Below, one piece after another: positions 9,133-18,700 of a stretch of DNA of 64,000 nucleotides. The notes under the pieces were generated by a model. It did not search any database, was not told the origin of the DNA, and worked only from the letters and a program-made list of their open reading frames with translations. Location: positions 744,001-808,000 of the forward strand of contig NZ_CP157276.1 of assembly GCF_040024445.1 (NCBI RefSeq), given 5' to 3'. The stretch comes from Prescottella soli (GTDB lineage: Bacteria; Actinomycetota; Actinomycetes; Mycobacteriales; Mycobacteriaceae). The position numbers were made by a program, and so were the translations under genes. Position 1 is the stretch's first letter. Every line of letters begins with the position of its first letter.

Positions 9133-9146
9133 TAGAACAGGTTCTA
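9133..9146. promoter_or_regulatory. KstR-like operator between esterase and WS/DGAT
   Basis: TAGAACAGGTTCTA is a 14-bp inverted repeat with 6-bp arms (TAGAAC and GTTCTA). It closely resembles the TNNAACNNGTTNNA motif known for KstR, the TetR-type repressor of cholesterol catabolism in mycobacteria and rhodococci. It starts 45 bp upstream of the esterase start and ends 11 bp upstream of the acyltransferase start, where it could control both. KstR itself is not in the window. Confidence 0.7.
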
Positions 9147-9157
9147 CCGTTAGCTGC

Positions 9158-10585
9158 ATGGAGAGACTAAGTGGAATGGACGCCAGCTTCCTCTACCTCG
9201 AGACCCCCACCCAGATGCTCCACGTGTGCGGCCTGATCATCCTCGACGGGTCCACGATCCCCGGTGGCTATTCTTTCGCGAAACTGCGCGACGAACTCGC
9301 GATTCGCGTGAAAGCCATGCCGAGTTTCAAGCGACGACTGAAGGACACCCGGTTCAACCTCGACCATCCCGTGTGGGTCGACGACACCGACTTCGACATC
9401 GATCGCCACTTCCACCGGATCGCCGTCCCCGCCCCCGGTGGCCGTGACGAGCTGTCCGAGCTGTGCAGCTCGATCGCCAGCCAGCCGATGGACCGCTCCC
9501 GCCCGTTGTGGGAGATGTTCGTCATCGAGGGCCTCGACGACGGCTCCGTCGCCGTGATGTCGAAGATGCACCACGCGAACGTCGACGGCGTCACCGGCTC
9601 GAATCTGATGTCTCAGCTTTGCGGCCTCGAACCCGACGCTCCCCGACCCGAATTCGACCAGCTGCCCGAGGGCGCCGGCCGCGCCAGCTCGCTCGACATC
9701 GCCGTCAACGGCCTGATGTCGTTCGCGTCGCGACCGCTCAAGATGGTGAAGCTGCTTCCGGACAGCGTGACGCTGCTCCCCCGGTGGATCGGGCGGGCCC
9801 GCAAGGGCGAGGCGATGCCGACGCCGTTCACCGCGCCGCGGACGTCGTTCAACGGTGCGATCACCGGTCGCCGGACCATCGCGTACACCGAGCTGAGCCT
9901 CGACGACGTCAAGTTCGTGAAGAACACCTTCGGCGTCAAGGTCAACGACGTCGTGCTCACGCTGTGCGCCGGTGCGCTCCGCAGGTACCTCGAGGACCGC
10001 GAAGAGCTCCCCGACAGCTCACTGGTCGCGACGGTGCCGGTCTCCGTCCACGACAAGTCCGATCGGCCCGGCACCAACCAGATCTCGGTCATGTTCACGC
10101 AGCTCGGCACGGACGTCGCCGACCCCGTCGAGCGGCTGCACACCGTCGCCGAACGAAACGCCATTAACAAGGACCACCACAACGAGGCGCTGGGCGCGAC
10201 GCTGTTGCAGGACTGGGCACAGTTCGCGGCGCCGGCCACGTTCGGCAGCGCGATGCGCGTGTACTCCAAGCTGAAGCTGGCCGAGCGTCACCCCGTGGTG
10301 CACAACCTCGTGGTCTCGAACGTGCCCGGCCCGCCGATGCCGCTGTACTTCCTGGGCGCGCGCATCAAGCAGATGTACCCGCTCGGACCCGTCTTCCACG
10401 GCGCCGGCCTCAACGTGACGGTGATGTCGCTCGAGGGACGGGTCGACGTGGGTCTCGTCTCGTGCAAGGAACTGGCACCGCACCTGTGGGATCTGGCGGA
10501 CGCGTTCCCCGAGGCTCTCGCCGAACTGGTCAAGGCCGCACGCGCGCAAGCACGGAAGAAGAAGCAGCCAGCAGTCCCTCGGTGA
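9158..10585 (+). CDS. Wax ester synthase/diacylglycerol O-acyltransferase (WS/DGAT), 475 aa
   Basis: WS/DGAT enzymes transfer acyl groups from acyl-CoA to diacylglycerol or long alcohols, making the storage lipids of rhodococci and mycobacteria. The catalytic HHxxxDG motif is intact as HHANVDG (residues 138-144), and the opening ERLSGMDASFLYLETPTQMLH is typical. The PLWEM segment and the C-terminal NVPGPPMPLYFLGA block are also family hallmarks. Start ATG at 9158. Its last 56 bp overlap the convergent hydrolase gene. A KstR-like box precedes it. Confidence 0.93.
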   Translation: MERLSGMDASFLYLETPTQMLHVCGLIILDGSTIPGGYSFAKLRDELAIRVKAMPSFKRRLKDTRFNLDHPVWVDDTDFDIDRHFHRIAVPAPGGRDELSELCSSIASQPMDRSRPLWEMFVIEGLDDGSVAVMSKMHHANVDGVTGSNLMSQLCGLEPDAPRPEFDQLPEGAGRASSLDIAVNGLMSFASRPLKMVKLLPDSVTLLPRWIGRARKGEAMPTPFTAPRTSFNGAITGRRTIAYTELSLDDVKFVKNTFGVKVNDVVLTLCAGALRRYLEDREELPDSSLVATVPVSVHDKSDRPGTNQISVMFTQLGTDVADPVERLHTVAERNAINKDHHNEALGATLLQDWAQFAAPATFGSAMRVYSKLKLAERHPVVHNLVVSNVPGPPMPLYFLGARIKQMYPLGPVFHGAGLNVTVMSLEGRVDVGLVSCKELAPHLWDLADAFPEALAELVKAARAQARKKKQPAVPR

Positions 10586-11423
10586 ACGGTCCCGCGTTCA
10601 TGACGCACGACGAGTGACCGCAGTCCACCTCGTACGTTGCGGCGCCGGCGATCTGGCGGGCGAGCCAGCGCTGGCGCCGCGGCGGGATGATCATGTCCCT
10701 GGTCGGCACCACAACCGCGGTCGGGACGTCGATGTCGCCCACCCAGGCGGTCGAGTCGAACTTGCCGATCTCGGCTGTCGCGCGGCCGATCGCGCCGTAG
10801 CTGGTCTCGCGGAACTGCGAGTACGCCCACACCCGGTCGCCACCGAGGATGGGACCGCCGGCGGGTACGGGACCGGGCCGCGGCCTGAGCGCGCCCAGGC
10901 TGTAGCTCAGCGACTCGAGCGCGACTCGCTCACGCGAGTTCCGCTTGAAATGCGCCGCGCCCGCACACAGGACGAGACCGGCGACCCGTTCGCGGTGCCG
11001 CTTCCAGACGAGCTGTGAGACGAGCGAGCCCATCGAGTACCCGACCGGGACCACCTGGTCGATGCCCAGCACGTCGGCGAGTGCGACGACGTCGTCGGCG
11101 CAGTCCTCGAGGGTGAATCGGCGGGACCGGATCCCGCGGCCGTGCCAGCGCTGGTCCAGGATCACCACACGCGCCTTCCGGGCGAGCTTGTCGATCGCCG
11201 GGTACCACGTCAGCGATCCGGTACAGGCCAGCGCGTGCAGGAGCACGAGCGTCGGCTTGCCGTCGTGCTCCGCAGAGTCGCCGGTATCGATGACGTACGT
11301 GGACCCGCGACCGGGCAGTTCCACCATCGATCCGACCGGGACTGCGCCGACGGGAGCCACGGCGGCCGCGAGATTGAGCATCGACTTCCCCCATTCCGAT
11401 CCGATCGTCGAGACGAGTGCCAC
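10530..11423 (-). CDS. Alpha/beta-fold hydrolase, 297 aa
   Basis: A typical alpha/beta-hydrolase with a strand-HALA oxyanion region (TLVLLHALACTGS), nucleophile elbow GYSMGS (Ser 130) and a C-terminal VDCGHSSC carrying the probable catalytic His. An Asp in PTRDMIIPPRR would complete the triad. The substrate cannot be read from sequence. The GTG at 11423 is the chosen start. Its 3' end overlaps the WS/DGAT gene by 56 bp in convergent orientation, so the two may interfere in transcription or form overlapping mRNAs. Confidence 0.85.
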   Translation of the reverse strand: MALVSTIGSEWGKSMLNLAAAVAPVGAVPVGSMVELPGRGSTYVIDTGDSAEHDGKPTLVLLHALACTGSLTWYPAIDKLARKARVVILDQRWHGRGIRSRRFTLEDCADDVVALADVLGIDQVVPVGYSMGSLVSQLVWKRHRERVAGLVLCAGAAHFKRNSRERVALESLSYSLGALRPRPGPVPAGGPILGGDRVWAYSQFRETSYGAIGRATAEIGKFDSTAWVGDIDVPTAVVVPTRDMIIPPRRQRWLARQIAGAATYEVDCGHSSCVMNAGPFTEGLLAASSSVLARVRP

Positions 11424-11543
11424 AGCCGACGCGTCGCGTGGCCTTGGTCACTTGTCCAACATTTGACACAATTACCGGAAATCGCCCGAATGTCAACGCG
11501 AGATCGCATCCACACTTCCTCGCCACCAGTAGAGTTGCCCCCT

Positions 11544-12788
11544 ATGCCAGATACCCCCGAGCCCGCTTCCGCCCCCGTGCCACTCCTCGTCCCGGCCGAC
11601 GGCGTTCCGCCGGTGATCGAGACCGCCGAGGGCGTGCGCGACGCGGCGGAGCGACTCGCCGCGGGCACCGGCCCCCTCGCGGTGGACGCCGAGCGCGCGT
11701 CGGGGTTCCGCTACTCCTCGCGCGCCTACCTCGTGCAGTTGCGCCGCGCCGGCGCCGGCTCGTTCCTGCTCGACCCCATCCCGACCGCCGGCGACCTCGC
11801 GCCGCTCCGGGATGCGATCAACGACCTCGAATGGGTGCTGCACTCCGCCGACCAGGACCTGCCGTGCCTGGCCGAACTCGAACTCGCGCCCGCGAAACTG
11901 TTCGACACCGAACTGGCCGGGCGCCTAGCCGGTTTCGAGCGTGTCGGGCTGGCGGCGATCGTCGAACGCACGCTCGGGCTGGAGCTGCGCAAGGGGCACG
12001 GCGCGGCCGACTGGTCCACCCGGCCCCTTCCGGACGCGTGGCTCAACTACGCGGCCCTGGATGTCGAGGTCCTCCTCGAGCTGCGCGAGGCGATGGCGAA
12101 AGAGCTTGCCGCGCAGGGAAAGACCGAGTGGGCGGAGCAGGAGTTCGAACACGTCCGACTGGCCGGGCCGCCCCAGCCCAAGCCCGAACGCTGGCGCCGC
12201 ACGTCGCAGATCCACAGCCTCAAGAGCCCCCGCCAGCTGGCGGCAGTCCGCGAGCTGTGGACCGCGCGCGACGAGGTCGCCCGCAAGCGCGACATCTCCC
12301 CCAGCCGGATCCTGCCGGATTCTGCGATCGTCGCGGCCGCGAGTGCCGACCCCAAGAGCATCGACACGCTGCGGGCGCTGCCCGTGTTCGGGGGCCCGCG
12401 CCAGCGCCGGTCGTCGCGGCTGTGGCTCTCCGCGCTCGAACGCGCCCGCACCCTTCCGCAGACCGAACTCCCGCCGGTCAACCAGCCGTTCACCGGTCCA
12501 CCGCCGCCGAGCCGCTGGGCCAAGCGCGACCCCGAGGCCGCCGCCCGTCTGGCCGCGGCCAAGGCGGGTATCGCCGAACTGAGCGAGCGGGTCCACGTGC
12601 CCGTCGAGAACCTGCTCAGCCCGGAACTGGTGCGGCGCGTGTGCTGGGAGCCGCCGGCCGTCGGGCCGGACGCGGACGCAGGCACGACGGCGACGATCGA
12701 CGGCGTGCTCGCCGCGGCGGGCGCGCGCCCGTGGCAGCGCGAACTGACCGTGCCGGTCCTCGCGGAGGCCGTCCAGGCGAAGCCCTGA
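11544..12788 (+). CDS. rnd: Ribonuclease D (DEDD 3'-5' exonuclease with HRDC), 414 aa
   Basis: RNase D trims 3' ends of structured RNAs such as tRNA precursors. The DEDD catalytic residues are visible: DAERASGF (about residue 51), the following HSADQDLPCL, and YAALDVEVLLEL in Exo III. An HRDC domain lies at about residues 215-290 (KSPRQLAAVRELWTARDEVA). A long proline-rich C-terminal extension follows. The ATG at 11544 matches the protein's start; the frame is open upstream without coding character. A TTGACA at 11463-11468 may be a -35 element. The homologue in M. tuberculosis, as I recall, directly follows DUF3000. Confidence 0.9.
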   Translation: MPDTPEPASAPVPLLVPADGVPPVIETAEGVRDAAERLAAGTGPLAVDAERASGFRYSSRAYLVQLRRAGAGSFLLDPIPTAGDLAPLRDAINDLEWVLHSADQDLPCLAELELAPAKLFDTELAGRLAGFERVGLAAIVERTLGLELRKGHGAADWSTRPLPDAWLNYAALDVEVLLELREAMAKELAAQGKTEWAEQEFEHVRLAGPPQPKPERWRRTSQIHSLKSPRQLAAVRELWTARDEVARKRDISPSRILPDSAIVAAASADPKSIDTLRALPVFGGPRQRRSSRLWLSALERARTLPQTELPPVNQPFTGPPPPSRWAKRDPEAAARLAAAKAGIAELSERVHVPVENLLSPELVRRVCWEPPAVGPDADAGTTATIDGVLAAAGARPWQRELTVPVLAEAVQAKP

Positions 12789-12909
12789 CCAGCGGAGACC
12801 CCCCATCCGCCGCCCCACATGTTACTGACGGGTAATTAGCGCTACAGTGGTGCCTGTCGGGTCTTCGGACCCGCCGTGACCGCATCGTTCCCGCCAGGAG
12901 GAATCCAGC

Positions 12910-14127
12910 GTGGCTGCTTCCGCTAACCAGAGAAACGTCGTCTTCGTAGACGGCATCCGCACGCCGTTCGGCAAGGCCGGCCCGAAGGGGATCTACGCCG
13001 AGACGCGCGCCGACGACCTGGTCGTCAAGGCCATCCGCGAGCTCCTGCGCCGCAATCCTCAGCTCGATCCCGCCCGGGTCGACGAGGTCGCGATCGCCGC
13101 GACCACGCAGACCGGCGACCAGGGGCTGACCATCGGCCGCACGTCCGCGATCCTCGCGGGCCTGCCCGAGACAGTGCCCGGCTTCGCGATCGACCGCATG
13201 TGTGCCGGCGCGATGACCGCCGTCACCACCACCGCGTCGGGCATCGGCTTCGGCCAGTACGACGTCGTCATCGCCGGCGGCGTCGAGCACATGGGCCGAC
13301 ACCCGATGGGCCAGGGCGCCGACCCGAACCCGCGCTTCCTCGCCGACCGCCTGGTCGACCCCAGCGCGCTGGTGATGGGCAACACCGCCGAGAACCTGCA
13401 CGACCGGTTCCCGACGATCACCAAGGAGCGCACCGACGCCTACGCCGTCGCGTCGCAGAACAAGTACGAGGCCGCCAAGAAGGCCGGCTACATCGCCGAC
13501 ACCCTGGTGCCGGTCGCGACCCGCTCGGAGGCGGGCTGGGGCCTGGCCACCGAGGACGAGCCGCCGCGCCCGGGCACCACGCTCGAGGACCTCGCCAAGC
13601 TCAAGACCCCGTTCCGCCCCGCCGGCCGCATCACCGCCGGTAACGCCGCGGGCCTCAACGACGGTGCCACCGCCGCGATTCTCGCGGGCGAGGACACCGC
13701 CACCGAGCTGGGCCTGCCGATCGGCATGCGCATGGTCGGCTTCGCCTTCCAGGGCGTCGACCCCGCCGTCATGGGCATCGGCCCGGTGCCCGCCACCGAG
13801 AAGCTGCTCGCCCGGACCGGCCTGTCGATCGACGACATCGGGCTGTTCGAGATCAACGAGGCGTTCGCCGTGCAGGTTCTCGCGTTCCTCGAGCACTTCG
13901 GCATCGCCGACGACGACCCGCGGGTCAACCAGTGGGGCGGCGCGATCGCGTGTGGTCACCCGCTCGCCTCGTCCGGTGTGCGCCTCATGACGCAGCTGTC
14001 GCGCCAGTTCGCGCAGAACCCGGGCGTCCGCTACGGCCTGACCACGATGTGCATCGGTCTGGGCATGGGCGGCACCGTCATCTGGGAGAACCCCAACCAT
14101 GCCGACTACGAGGCGGGAGTCAAGTAA
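12910..14127 (+). CDS. fadA: Acetyl-CoA C-acyltransferase (3-ketoacyl-CoA thiolase) FadA, 405 aa
   Basis: The thiolase cleaves 3-ketoacyl-CoA in the last step of beta-oxidation. The acyl-accepting Cys is in IDRMCAGAMTA (Cys 98), with the NEAFAVQ and GGAIACGHPLASSG motifs supplying the catalytic His and second Cys. The GTG start at 12910 follows AGGAGG with good spacing. The stop (14125-14127) directly abuts the fadB ATG. Together they resemble the mycobacterial FadA-FadB trifunctional complex, the thiolase being the beta subunit. Confidence 0.93.
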   Translation: MAASANQRNVVFVDGIRTPFGKAGPKGIYAETRADDLVVKAIRELLRRNPQLDPARVDEVAIAATTQTGDQGLTIGRTSAILAGLPETVPGFAIDRMCAGAMTAVTTTASGIGFGQYDVVIAGGVEHMGRHPMGQGADPNPRFLADRLVDPSALVMGNTAENLHDRFPTITKERTDAYAVASQNKYEAAKKAGYIADTLVPVATRSEAGWGLATEDEPPRPGTTLEDLAKLKTPFRPAGRITAGNAAGLNDGATAAILAGEDTATELGLPIGMRMVGFAFQGVDPAVMGIGPVPATEKLLARTGLSIDDIGLFEINEAFAVQVLAFLEHFGIADDDPRVNQWGGAIACGHPLASSGVRLMTQLSRQFAQNPGVRYGLTTMCIGLGMGGTVIWENPNHADYEAGVK

Positions 14128-16233
14128 ATGACCGACATCGCAAACGCTTTCGCCGACGAGGTCGTCACCAACGCCTTCACCAAGCTGGTCTCGGTTCCCG
14201 GCATCGACGGCCCGGTGGCGCTGATCACGCTCGACAACGGCTTCGACCACACCAAGCCGAACTCGTTCGGCCCCCGCGGGCTGCTGTCGTTCGACAAGGC
14301 GCTCGACGAAGCGTTCGCCGCCAAGCCGGCCGCGATCGCCGTCACCGGCAAGCCGTTCATCTTCGCCGCCGGCGCCGACCTCAAGGGCGTCCCGTCGATC
14401 ACCTCGCGTGAGCAGGGTCTCGAACTCGGCCGCCTGGGACACAAGGTGTTCCGCCGCCTGCGCGAGTCCGAGGTCCCGACGTTCGCGTTCGTGAACGGTG
14501 TCGCCCTCGGCGGCGGCCTCGAGGTGGGTCTGCACTGCCACTACCGGACGTACGCTGACAACGTCGGCGCCCTGGGCCTGCCCGAGGCGATGCTGGGCCT
14601 GGTCCCCGGCTGGGGCGGAACGCAGTTGCTGCCCAACCTGATCGGGCCGTCGAATGCCGTCACCGTCGCGATCGAGAACCCGCTCAACAACGGCAAGATG
14701 ATCAATGCGAAGAAGGCGCTCGAGCTCGGCATCGCCGACGTCGTGCTCGGTTCGGCCGACTTCATCGAGCAGTCCCTCTCCTGGGCGGCGCAGGTGCTCG
14801 CCGGTGACATCACCCCGGCCCGCCCGGAGATCGACCGCGGCGCCGGCTGGGACGAGGCCATCGCGCGGGCCAAGGCCATCGTCGAGGGCAAGACCAAGAA
14901 CAACGCGCCGGGCGCGGTGCGCACGGTCGAGCTGCTCGAGCTGGCCCGCACCACCGACCTCGCCGACTCGAAGTCCCTCGACGCGGGGTTCGCAGCCGAG
15001 GACGACGCGCTCGCCGACCTGCTCATGACCGACGAGCTCCGCGCGGGCCTGTACGCGTTCGACCTGGTGAACAGGCGGGCCAAGCGCCCGGCCGGCGCAC
15101 CGGACAAGTCGTTGGCGCGCAAGATCACCGGCGTCGGCATCGTCGGCGCGGGCCTGATGGCGAGCCAGCTGGCAATGCTGTTCGTCAAGCAGCTCAAGGT
15201 GCCGGTGATCCTCACCGACATCGACCAGGAGCGCATCGACAAGGGCGTCGGCTACGTGCACGGCGAGATCGACAAGCTGCAGGCGAAAGGCCGGCTGTCG
15301 CAGGACGGCGCGAACCGCCTCAAGGCGCTCGTGTCCGGCTCGCTCGACAAGGCCGCGTTCGCGAAGACCGACTTCGTCATCGAGGCGGTCTTCGAGAACA
15401 TGGACGTCAAGAAGAAGGTGTTCGCCGAACTCGAGGAGCACATCTCCCCCGAGACCGTGCTCGCGACCAACACCTCGTCGCTGTCGATCACCGAGATGGC
15501 CGCGGACCTGAAGCACCCCGAGCGTGTCGTGGGCTTCCACTTCTTCAACCCGGTCGCGGTGCTCCCGCTGCTCGAGGTCATCAAGGGCGAGCAGACCGAC
15601 GACGCCACGCTCGCAACGGCGTTCGCCACCGCGAAGGCACTGAAGAAGTCGGCCGTCGGCTGCGCGGACCTGCCCGGCTTCGTGTTCAACCGCCTGCTCA
15701 TCCGCGCCCTCGGCGAGGTCATGAACGCGGTCGACGAGGGCACCCCCTTCGACGTCGCGGACAACGCGATCGCCGAACTCGGCATGCCGATGACGCCGTT
15801 CACGCTGCTCGCGCTCGTCGGCCCGGCCATCGCGCTGCACACCGGCGAGACCCTCAACGCCGCCTACCCGGAGCGGTTCAAGCCGTCGCCGGGACTCGAG
15901 GCGATCGTCGAGGCGCGCAAGCCCGGCGTGTGGACCTGGACCGACAAGGGCCAGGTCGTCGACCCCGAGGTCGCGGCACTGTGGCAGCAGGGCGACAAGC
16001 CGTCGACCGCCGAGGAGGTGCTCGAGCGCACCCGCCGCGCGTTCGCCGAGGAGATCCGGATCATGCTCGAGGAGGGCGTCGTCGCCGCCCCCGAGGACAT
16101 CGATCTGTGCCTGATCCTGGGTGGTGGCTTCGGCTTCTGGAACGGCGGCATCACGCCGTACCTGGACCGCACCGGCACCTCGGACGCCGTGAACGGCAAG
16201 CCGTTCCTGGCGAAGGGCGTCGCGAGCGTCTAG
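14128..16233 (+). CDS. fadB: Trifunctional beta-oxidation alpha subunit FadB (enoyl-CoA hydratase/3-hydroxyacyl-CoA dehydrogenase), 701 aa
   Basis: The N-terminal crotonase domain (about residues 1-300) has the oxyanion segment FAAGADLKG and the GGGLEVGLHCHYR block, with Glu in GLPEAMLGLVPGWGG. The Rossmann NAD-binding motif GVGIVGAGLMASQ begins near residue 331 and leads into the hydroxyacyl-CoA dehydrogenase domain, where HFFNPV contains the catalytic His. Length suits the mycobacterial alpha subunit. The ATG touches the fadA stop, giving coupled translation. A 19-bp hairpin ends the operon 20 bp downstream. Confidence 0.93.
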   Translation: MTDIANAFADEVVTNAFTKLVSVPGIDGPVALITLDNGFDHTKPNSFGPRGLLSFDKALDEAFAAKPAAIAVTGKPFIFAAGADLKGVPSITSREQGLELGRLGHKVFRRLRESEVPTFAFVNGVALGGGLEVGLHCHYRTYADNVGALGLPEAMLGLVPGWGGTQLLPNLIGPSNAVTVAIENPLNNGKMINAKKALELGIADVVLGSADFIEQSLSWAAQVLAGDITPARPEIDRGAGWDEAIARAKAIVEGKTKNNAPGAVRTVELLELARTTDLADSKSLDAGFAAEDDALADLLMTDELRAGLYAFDLVNRRAKRPAGAPDKSLARKITGVGIVGAGLMASQLAMLFVKQLKVPVILTDIDQERIDKGVGYVHGEIDKLQAKGRLSQDGANRLKALVSGSLDKAAFAKTDFVIEAVFENMDVKKKVFAELEEHISPETVLATNTSSLSITEMAADLKHPERVVGFHFFNPVAVLPLLEVIKGEQTDDATLATAFATAKALKKSAVGCADLPGFVFNRLLIRALGEVMNAVDEGTPFDVADNAIAELGMPMTPFTLLALVGPAIALHTGETLNAAYPERFKPSPGLEAIVEARKPGVWTWTDKGQVVDPEVAALWQQGDKPSTAEEVLERTRRAFAEEIRIMLEEGVVAAPEDIDLCLILGGGFGFWNGGITPYLDRTGTSDAVNGKPFLAKGVASV

Positions 16234-16252
16234 CGCGACCCGTCGATCCACG

Positions 16253-16292
16253 AGAGGAGCGCGTCCCCGGAAATCCGGGGACGCGCTCCTCT
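16253..16292. terminator. Perfect 19-bp bidirectional hairpin terminator
   Basis: AGAGGAGCGCGTCCCCGGA pairs perfectly with its complement after an AA spacer. It lies between the convergent fadB and MMPL genes, 20 bp from each stop, and ends with CTCTTCTC. It should terminate transcription from both sides. Confidence 0.85.
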
Positions 16293-16311
16293 TCTCGTCG
16301 GCGGGAACCGG

Positions 16312-18570
16312 TCAGGAGATCGCATCCTCGGAGAGCGGCTCCCGTGTGCGGACAACTTCCGACTGGGAGGCATCCGCGGCGCCGGCGGCCGCCGGGTCGC
16401 GCACGTCGTCCCGAATCAGTTCGGACTCGAGGACCGGCTCACCGAGCCCGATCTTCTTCTGAATGCGCTTCATCCACGCCGGGGCCCACCAGCAGTCGTC
16501 GCCCAGGAGTGTCATCACCGCGGGGACGAGGAACATGCGGATCAGCGTCGCGTCGATGATCAGCGCCGCGATCATGCCGTACGCGATGTATTTCATCATC
16601 ACCAGATCGGAGAACCCGAACGCACCGGTGACCACGATCAGGATCAGCGCCGCGGCGGTGATGATGCGGCCGGTGTGCGCGGTGCCGACTCGGATGGCCT
16701 CCGTCGTACTCGCGCCCCGCGCCCTGGCTTCGACCATGCGGGAGAGGAGGAACACCTCGTAGTCGATCGAGAGGCCGTAGATGATCGCGACGATGAGGAC
16801 AAGCATCGGCGATGTGATCGGCCCGGGCGTGAAGTTCAACACTCCGGCGCCGTGGCCGTCGATGAAGATCCACGTCAGGATGCCGAGTGTCGCGCCGAGA
16901 CCCAGCGCGCTCATCAGCACGGCCTTGATCGGCAGCACGAGCGACCCGAACGCCAGGAACATCAACAGGATCGTGAGGCTCACGACCGTCACCACCATCA
17001 GCGGGAGGTTGTCGAGCAGCGCGCCGATGCTGTCCTGCTCGATCGCCGGCGTGCCGCCGACCAGCACCTGCACACCGTCGGGGACGTCCATCGACCGCAG
17101 GTAGTCGATGGTCGGTGCCGAGTCGTTGCGGTCCACCAGGCCCGCCTTGAGGACCTGGACGCCGTCCTTCGCCGGTCCGGTGACAGAGAACTTCTCGACC
17201 AGACCCGGTGCGCCGCTTGCCGCTTTGATGATCTGGCCCACCTGCGCGCCCTCGGCGCCTCGGATCACCAGCTTGACCGGCTCGGTGCGGTTGCCGGGGA
17301 ACAGTTCGTCGAACTGCTCCTGCGCGACGCGGGTCGGGTTGTCGCTCGGCAGATACTCCTCGTTGATGCCACCGAACTTGATACCCGTCAACGGGGTCAT
17401 CAGCAGCAACAACCCGATCACGATGGGGACGGTGACCTTGAGCGGGTTGCGCATCACCCAGACCGTCAGCCGGCCCCACATGCCGGCCTCGATCTCCTCG
17501 GTCGACCTGATCTGGCCGAATCGCTCGAGCCCGAACTTGTCGATCCGCCGGCCCAGGATGCTCAGGATCGCCGGCAACACCGTCACCGACGCGAACGCCG
17601 CCAACAGCACCGTCGCGATCGCTCCGTACGCCATCGACTTCAGGAAGCCCTGCGGGAACAACAGCAGCCCACCGAGACTCGCGACGATCATCGTTGCCGA
17701 GAACAGCACCGTCCGACCGGCCGTCATCACGGTGCGACGAACGGCCGTGCGGGTGTCGTAGCCGTCGCCCAGTTCCTCGCGGAACCGGCTCACGATGAAC
17801 AGGCCGTAATCAATTGCCAGACCCAGACCGATCAGCGACACCACCGACTCGACGAACGAGTTGACCTCGGTGAAATGCGTGAGCACCCGCACGATGCCGT
17901 TGGCGCCGACGATGGTCAGTCCGCCGACGATCAGCGGCAGCGCTGCGGCGATGACACCACCGAACACGAAGAACAGCAGCACCGCGACCGCCGGGATCGC
18001 GAGAACCTCCATCCGGTGGATGTCGCTCGCGATCGTGTCGTTGATGGCGCTCGCGACCGGCTGCATGCCGGCGAGCTGGACCTCGACACTGTCGATCACG
18101 AACGCGTCCCGGATCTCCCGGAAGTTGTTGGTGATCGCGGTGTCGTTGTCGCCCTTCAGCGCGATACTCGCGATCGCGTGCGCCTTGTCCTTGCTCGCCA
18201 GCGACGCCACGCGCGGGGCGTTCGGCACCGCGAAATAGCTGGCGTTGACCTTCGCGACCTGGTCGGGGTGGTTCTGGACCAGACGCTGCAGGCTGTCGGA
18301 CACCTTCGCGCCGAACGCCGGGTCGTCGACGGTCTTGCCCTCCGGTGCCGTGTACATCGCCACGACGTCACCCGTGGTGTCACGCCCGAACGTGCCGTCC
18401 GCGAGTCTCGCGGCGGCCACGGACTCCGAACCGGGATCGTCCAAGCCGCTCTGACTGAGGTGCGCACCCAGGCCGGAGCCGTAGGCGCCCAGCGCCAACA
18501 GCCCGGCCACCATCACGGCGAGAACGGTGAAGCGGGCTCGATAGACGAGATCCCCCCAGCGAGCAAACAC
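16312..18570 (-). CDS. MMPL-family (RND superfamily) transporter, 752 aa
   Basis: MMPL proteins export lipids or other hydrophobic envelope components using the proton gradient. The sequence has the standard layout: one N-terminal helix (residues 14-33), a periplasmic domain, five helices, a second helix-loop repeat, and a cytoplasmic tail. The proton-relay motifs GLGLAIDYGLFIVSRFREE and YGLSIDYEVFLLSRMVE occur in the two repeats. Its ATG at 18570 lies 130 bp after a small ORF and downstream of a lipase-family gene on the same strand, suggesting a shared cell-envelope task. The substrate is unknown. Confidence 0.9.
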   Translation of the reverse strand: MFARWGDLVYRARFTVLAVMVAGLLALGAYGSGLGAHLSQSGLDDPGSESVAAARLADGTFGRDTTGDVVAMYTAPEGKTVDDPAFGAKVSDSLQRLVQNHPDQVAKVNASYFAVPNAPRVASLASKDKAHAIASIALKGDNDTAITNNFREIRDAFVIDSVEVQLAGMQPVASAINDTIASDIHRMEVLAIPAVAVLLFFVFGGVIAAALPLIVGGLTIVGANGIVRVLTHFTEVNSFVESVVSLIGLGLAIDYGLFIVSRFREELGDGYDTRTAVRRTVMTAGRTVLFSATMIVASLGGLLLFPQGFLKSMAYGAIATVLLAAFASVTVLPAILSILGRRIDKFGLERFGQIRSTEEIEAGMWGRLTVWVMRNPLKVTVPIVIGLLLLMTPLTGIKFGGINEEYLPSDNPTRVAQEQFDELFPGNRTEPVKLVIRGAEGAQVGQIIKAASGAPGLVEKFSVTGPAKDGVQVLKAGLVDRNDSAPTIDYLRSMDVPDGVQVLVGGTPAIEQDSIGALLDNLPLMVVTVVSLTILLMFLAFGSLVLPIKAVLMSALGLGATLGILTWIFIDGHGAGVLNFTPGPITSPMLVLIVAIIYGLSIDYEVFLLSRMVEARARGASTTEAIRVGTAHTGRIITAAALILIVVTGAFGFSDLVMMKYIAYGMIAALIIDATLIRMFLVPAVMTLLGDDCWWAPAWMKRIQKKIGLGEPVLESELIRDDVRDPAAAGAADASQSEVVRTREPLSEDAIS

Positions 18571-18700
18571 GTATCAACTCCTCAGCGCCCGACGGGCAGC
18601 GCAACGATGGACGAGAGCGGTTGCCCCATCACCCCTTCGAGCGCAGACCCTCACATCGCGCTCCGCCGTGGGCGCCTCGGAGGCAACCGACAACTCTCGG

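Noticed and set aside
12822-12835. TTAC-N6-GTAA upstream of fadA as a fatty-acid regulator site
   Set aside because: Only 4-bp arms and no second copy; such a pattern arises by chance too easily to be called an operator.
12616-16251. A 1211-codon open frame antisense to fadA-fadB
   Set aside because: It is a consequence of high GC content; composition is low-complexity Arg/Asp/Gly/Val, while the plus-strand frames encode complete thiolase and FadB proteins.
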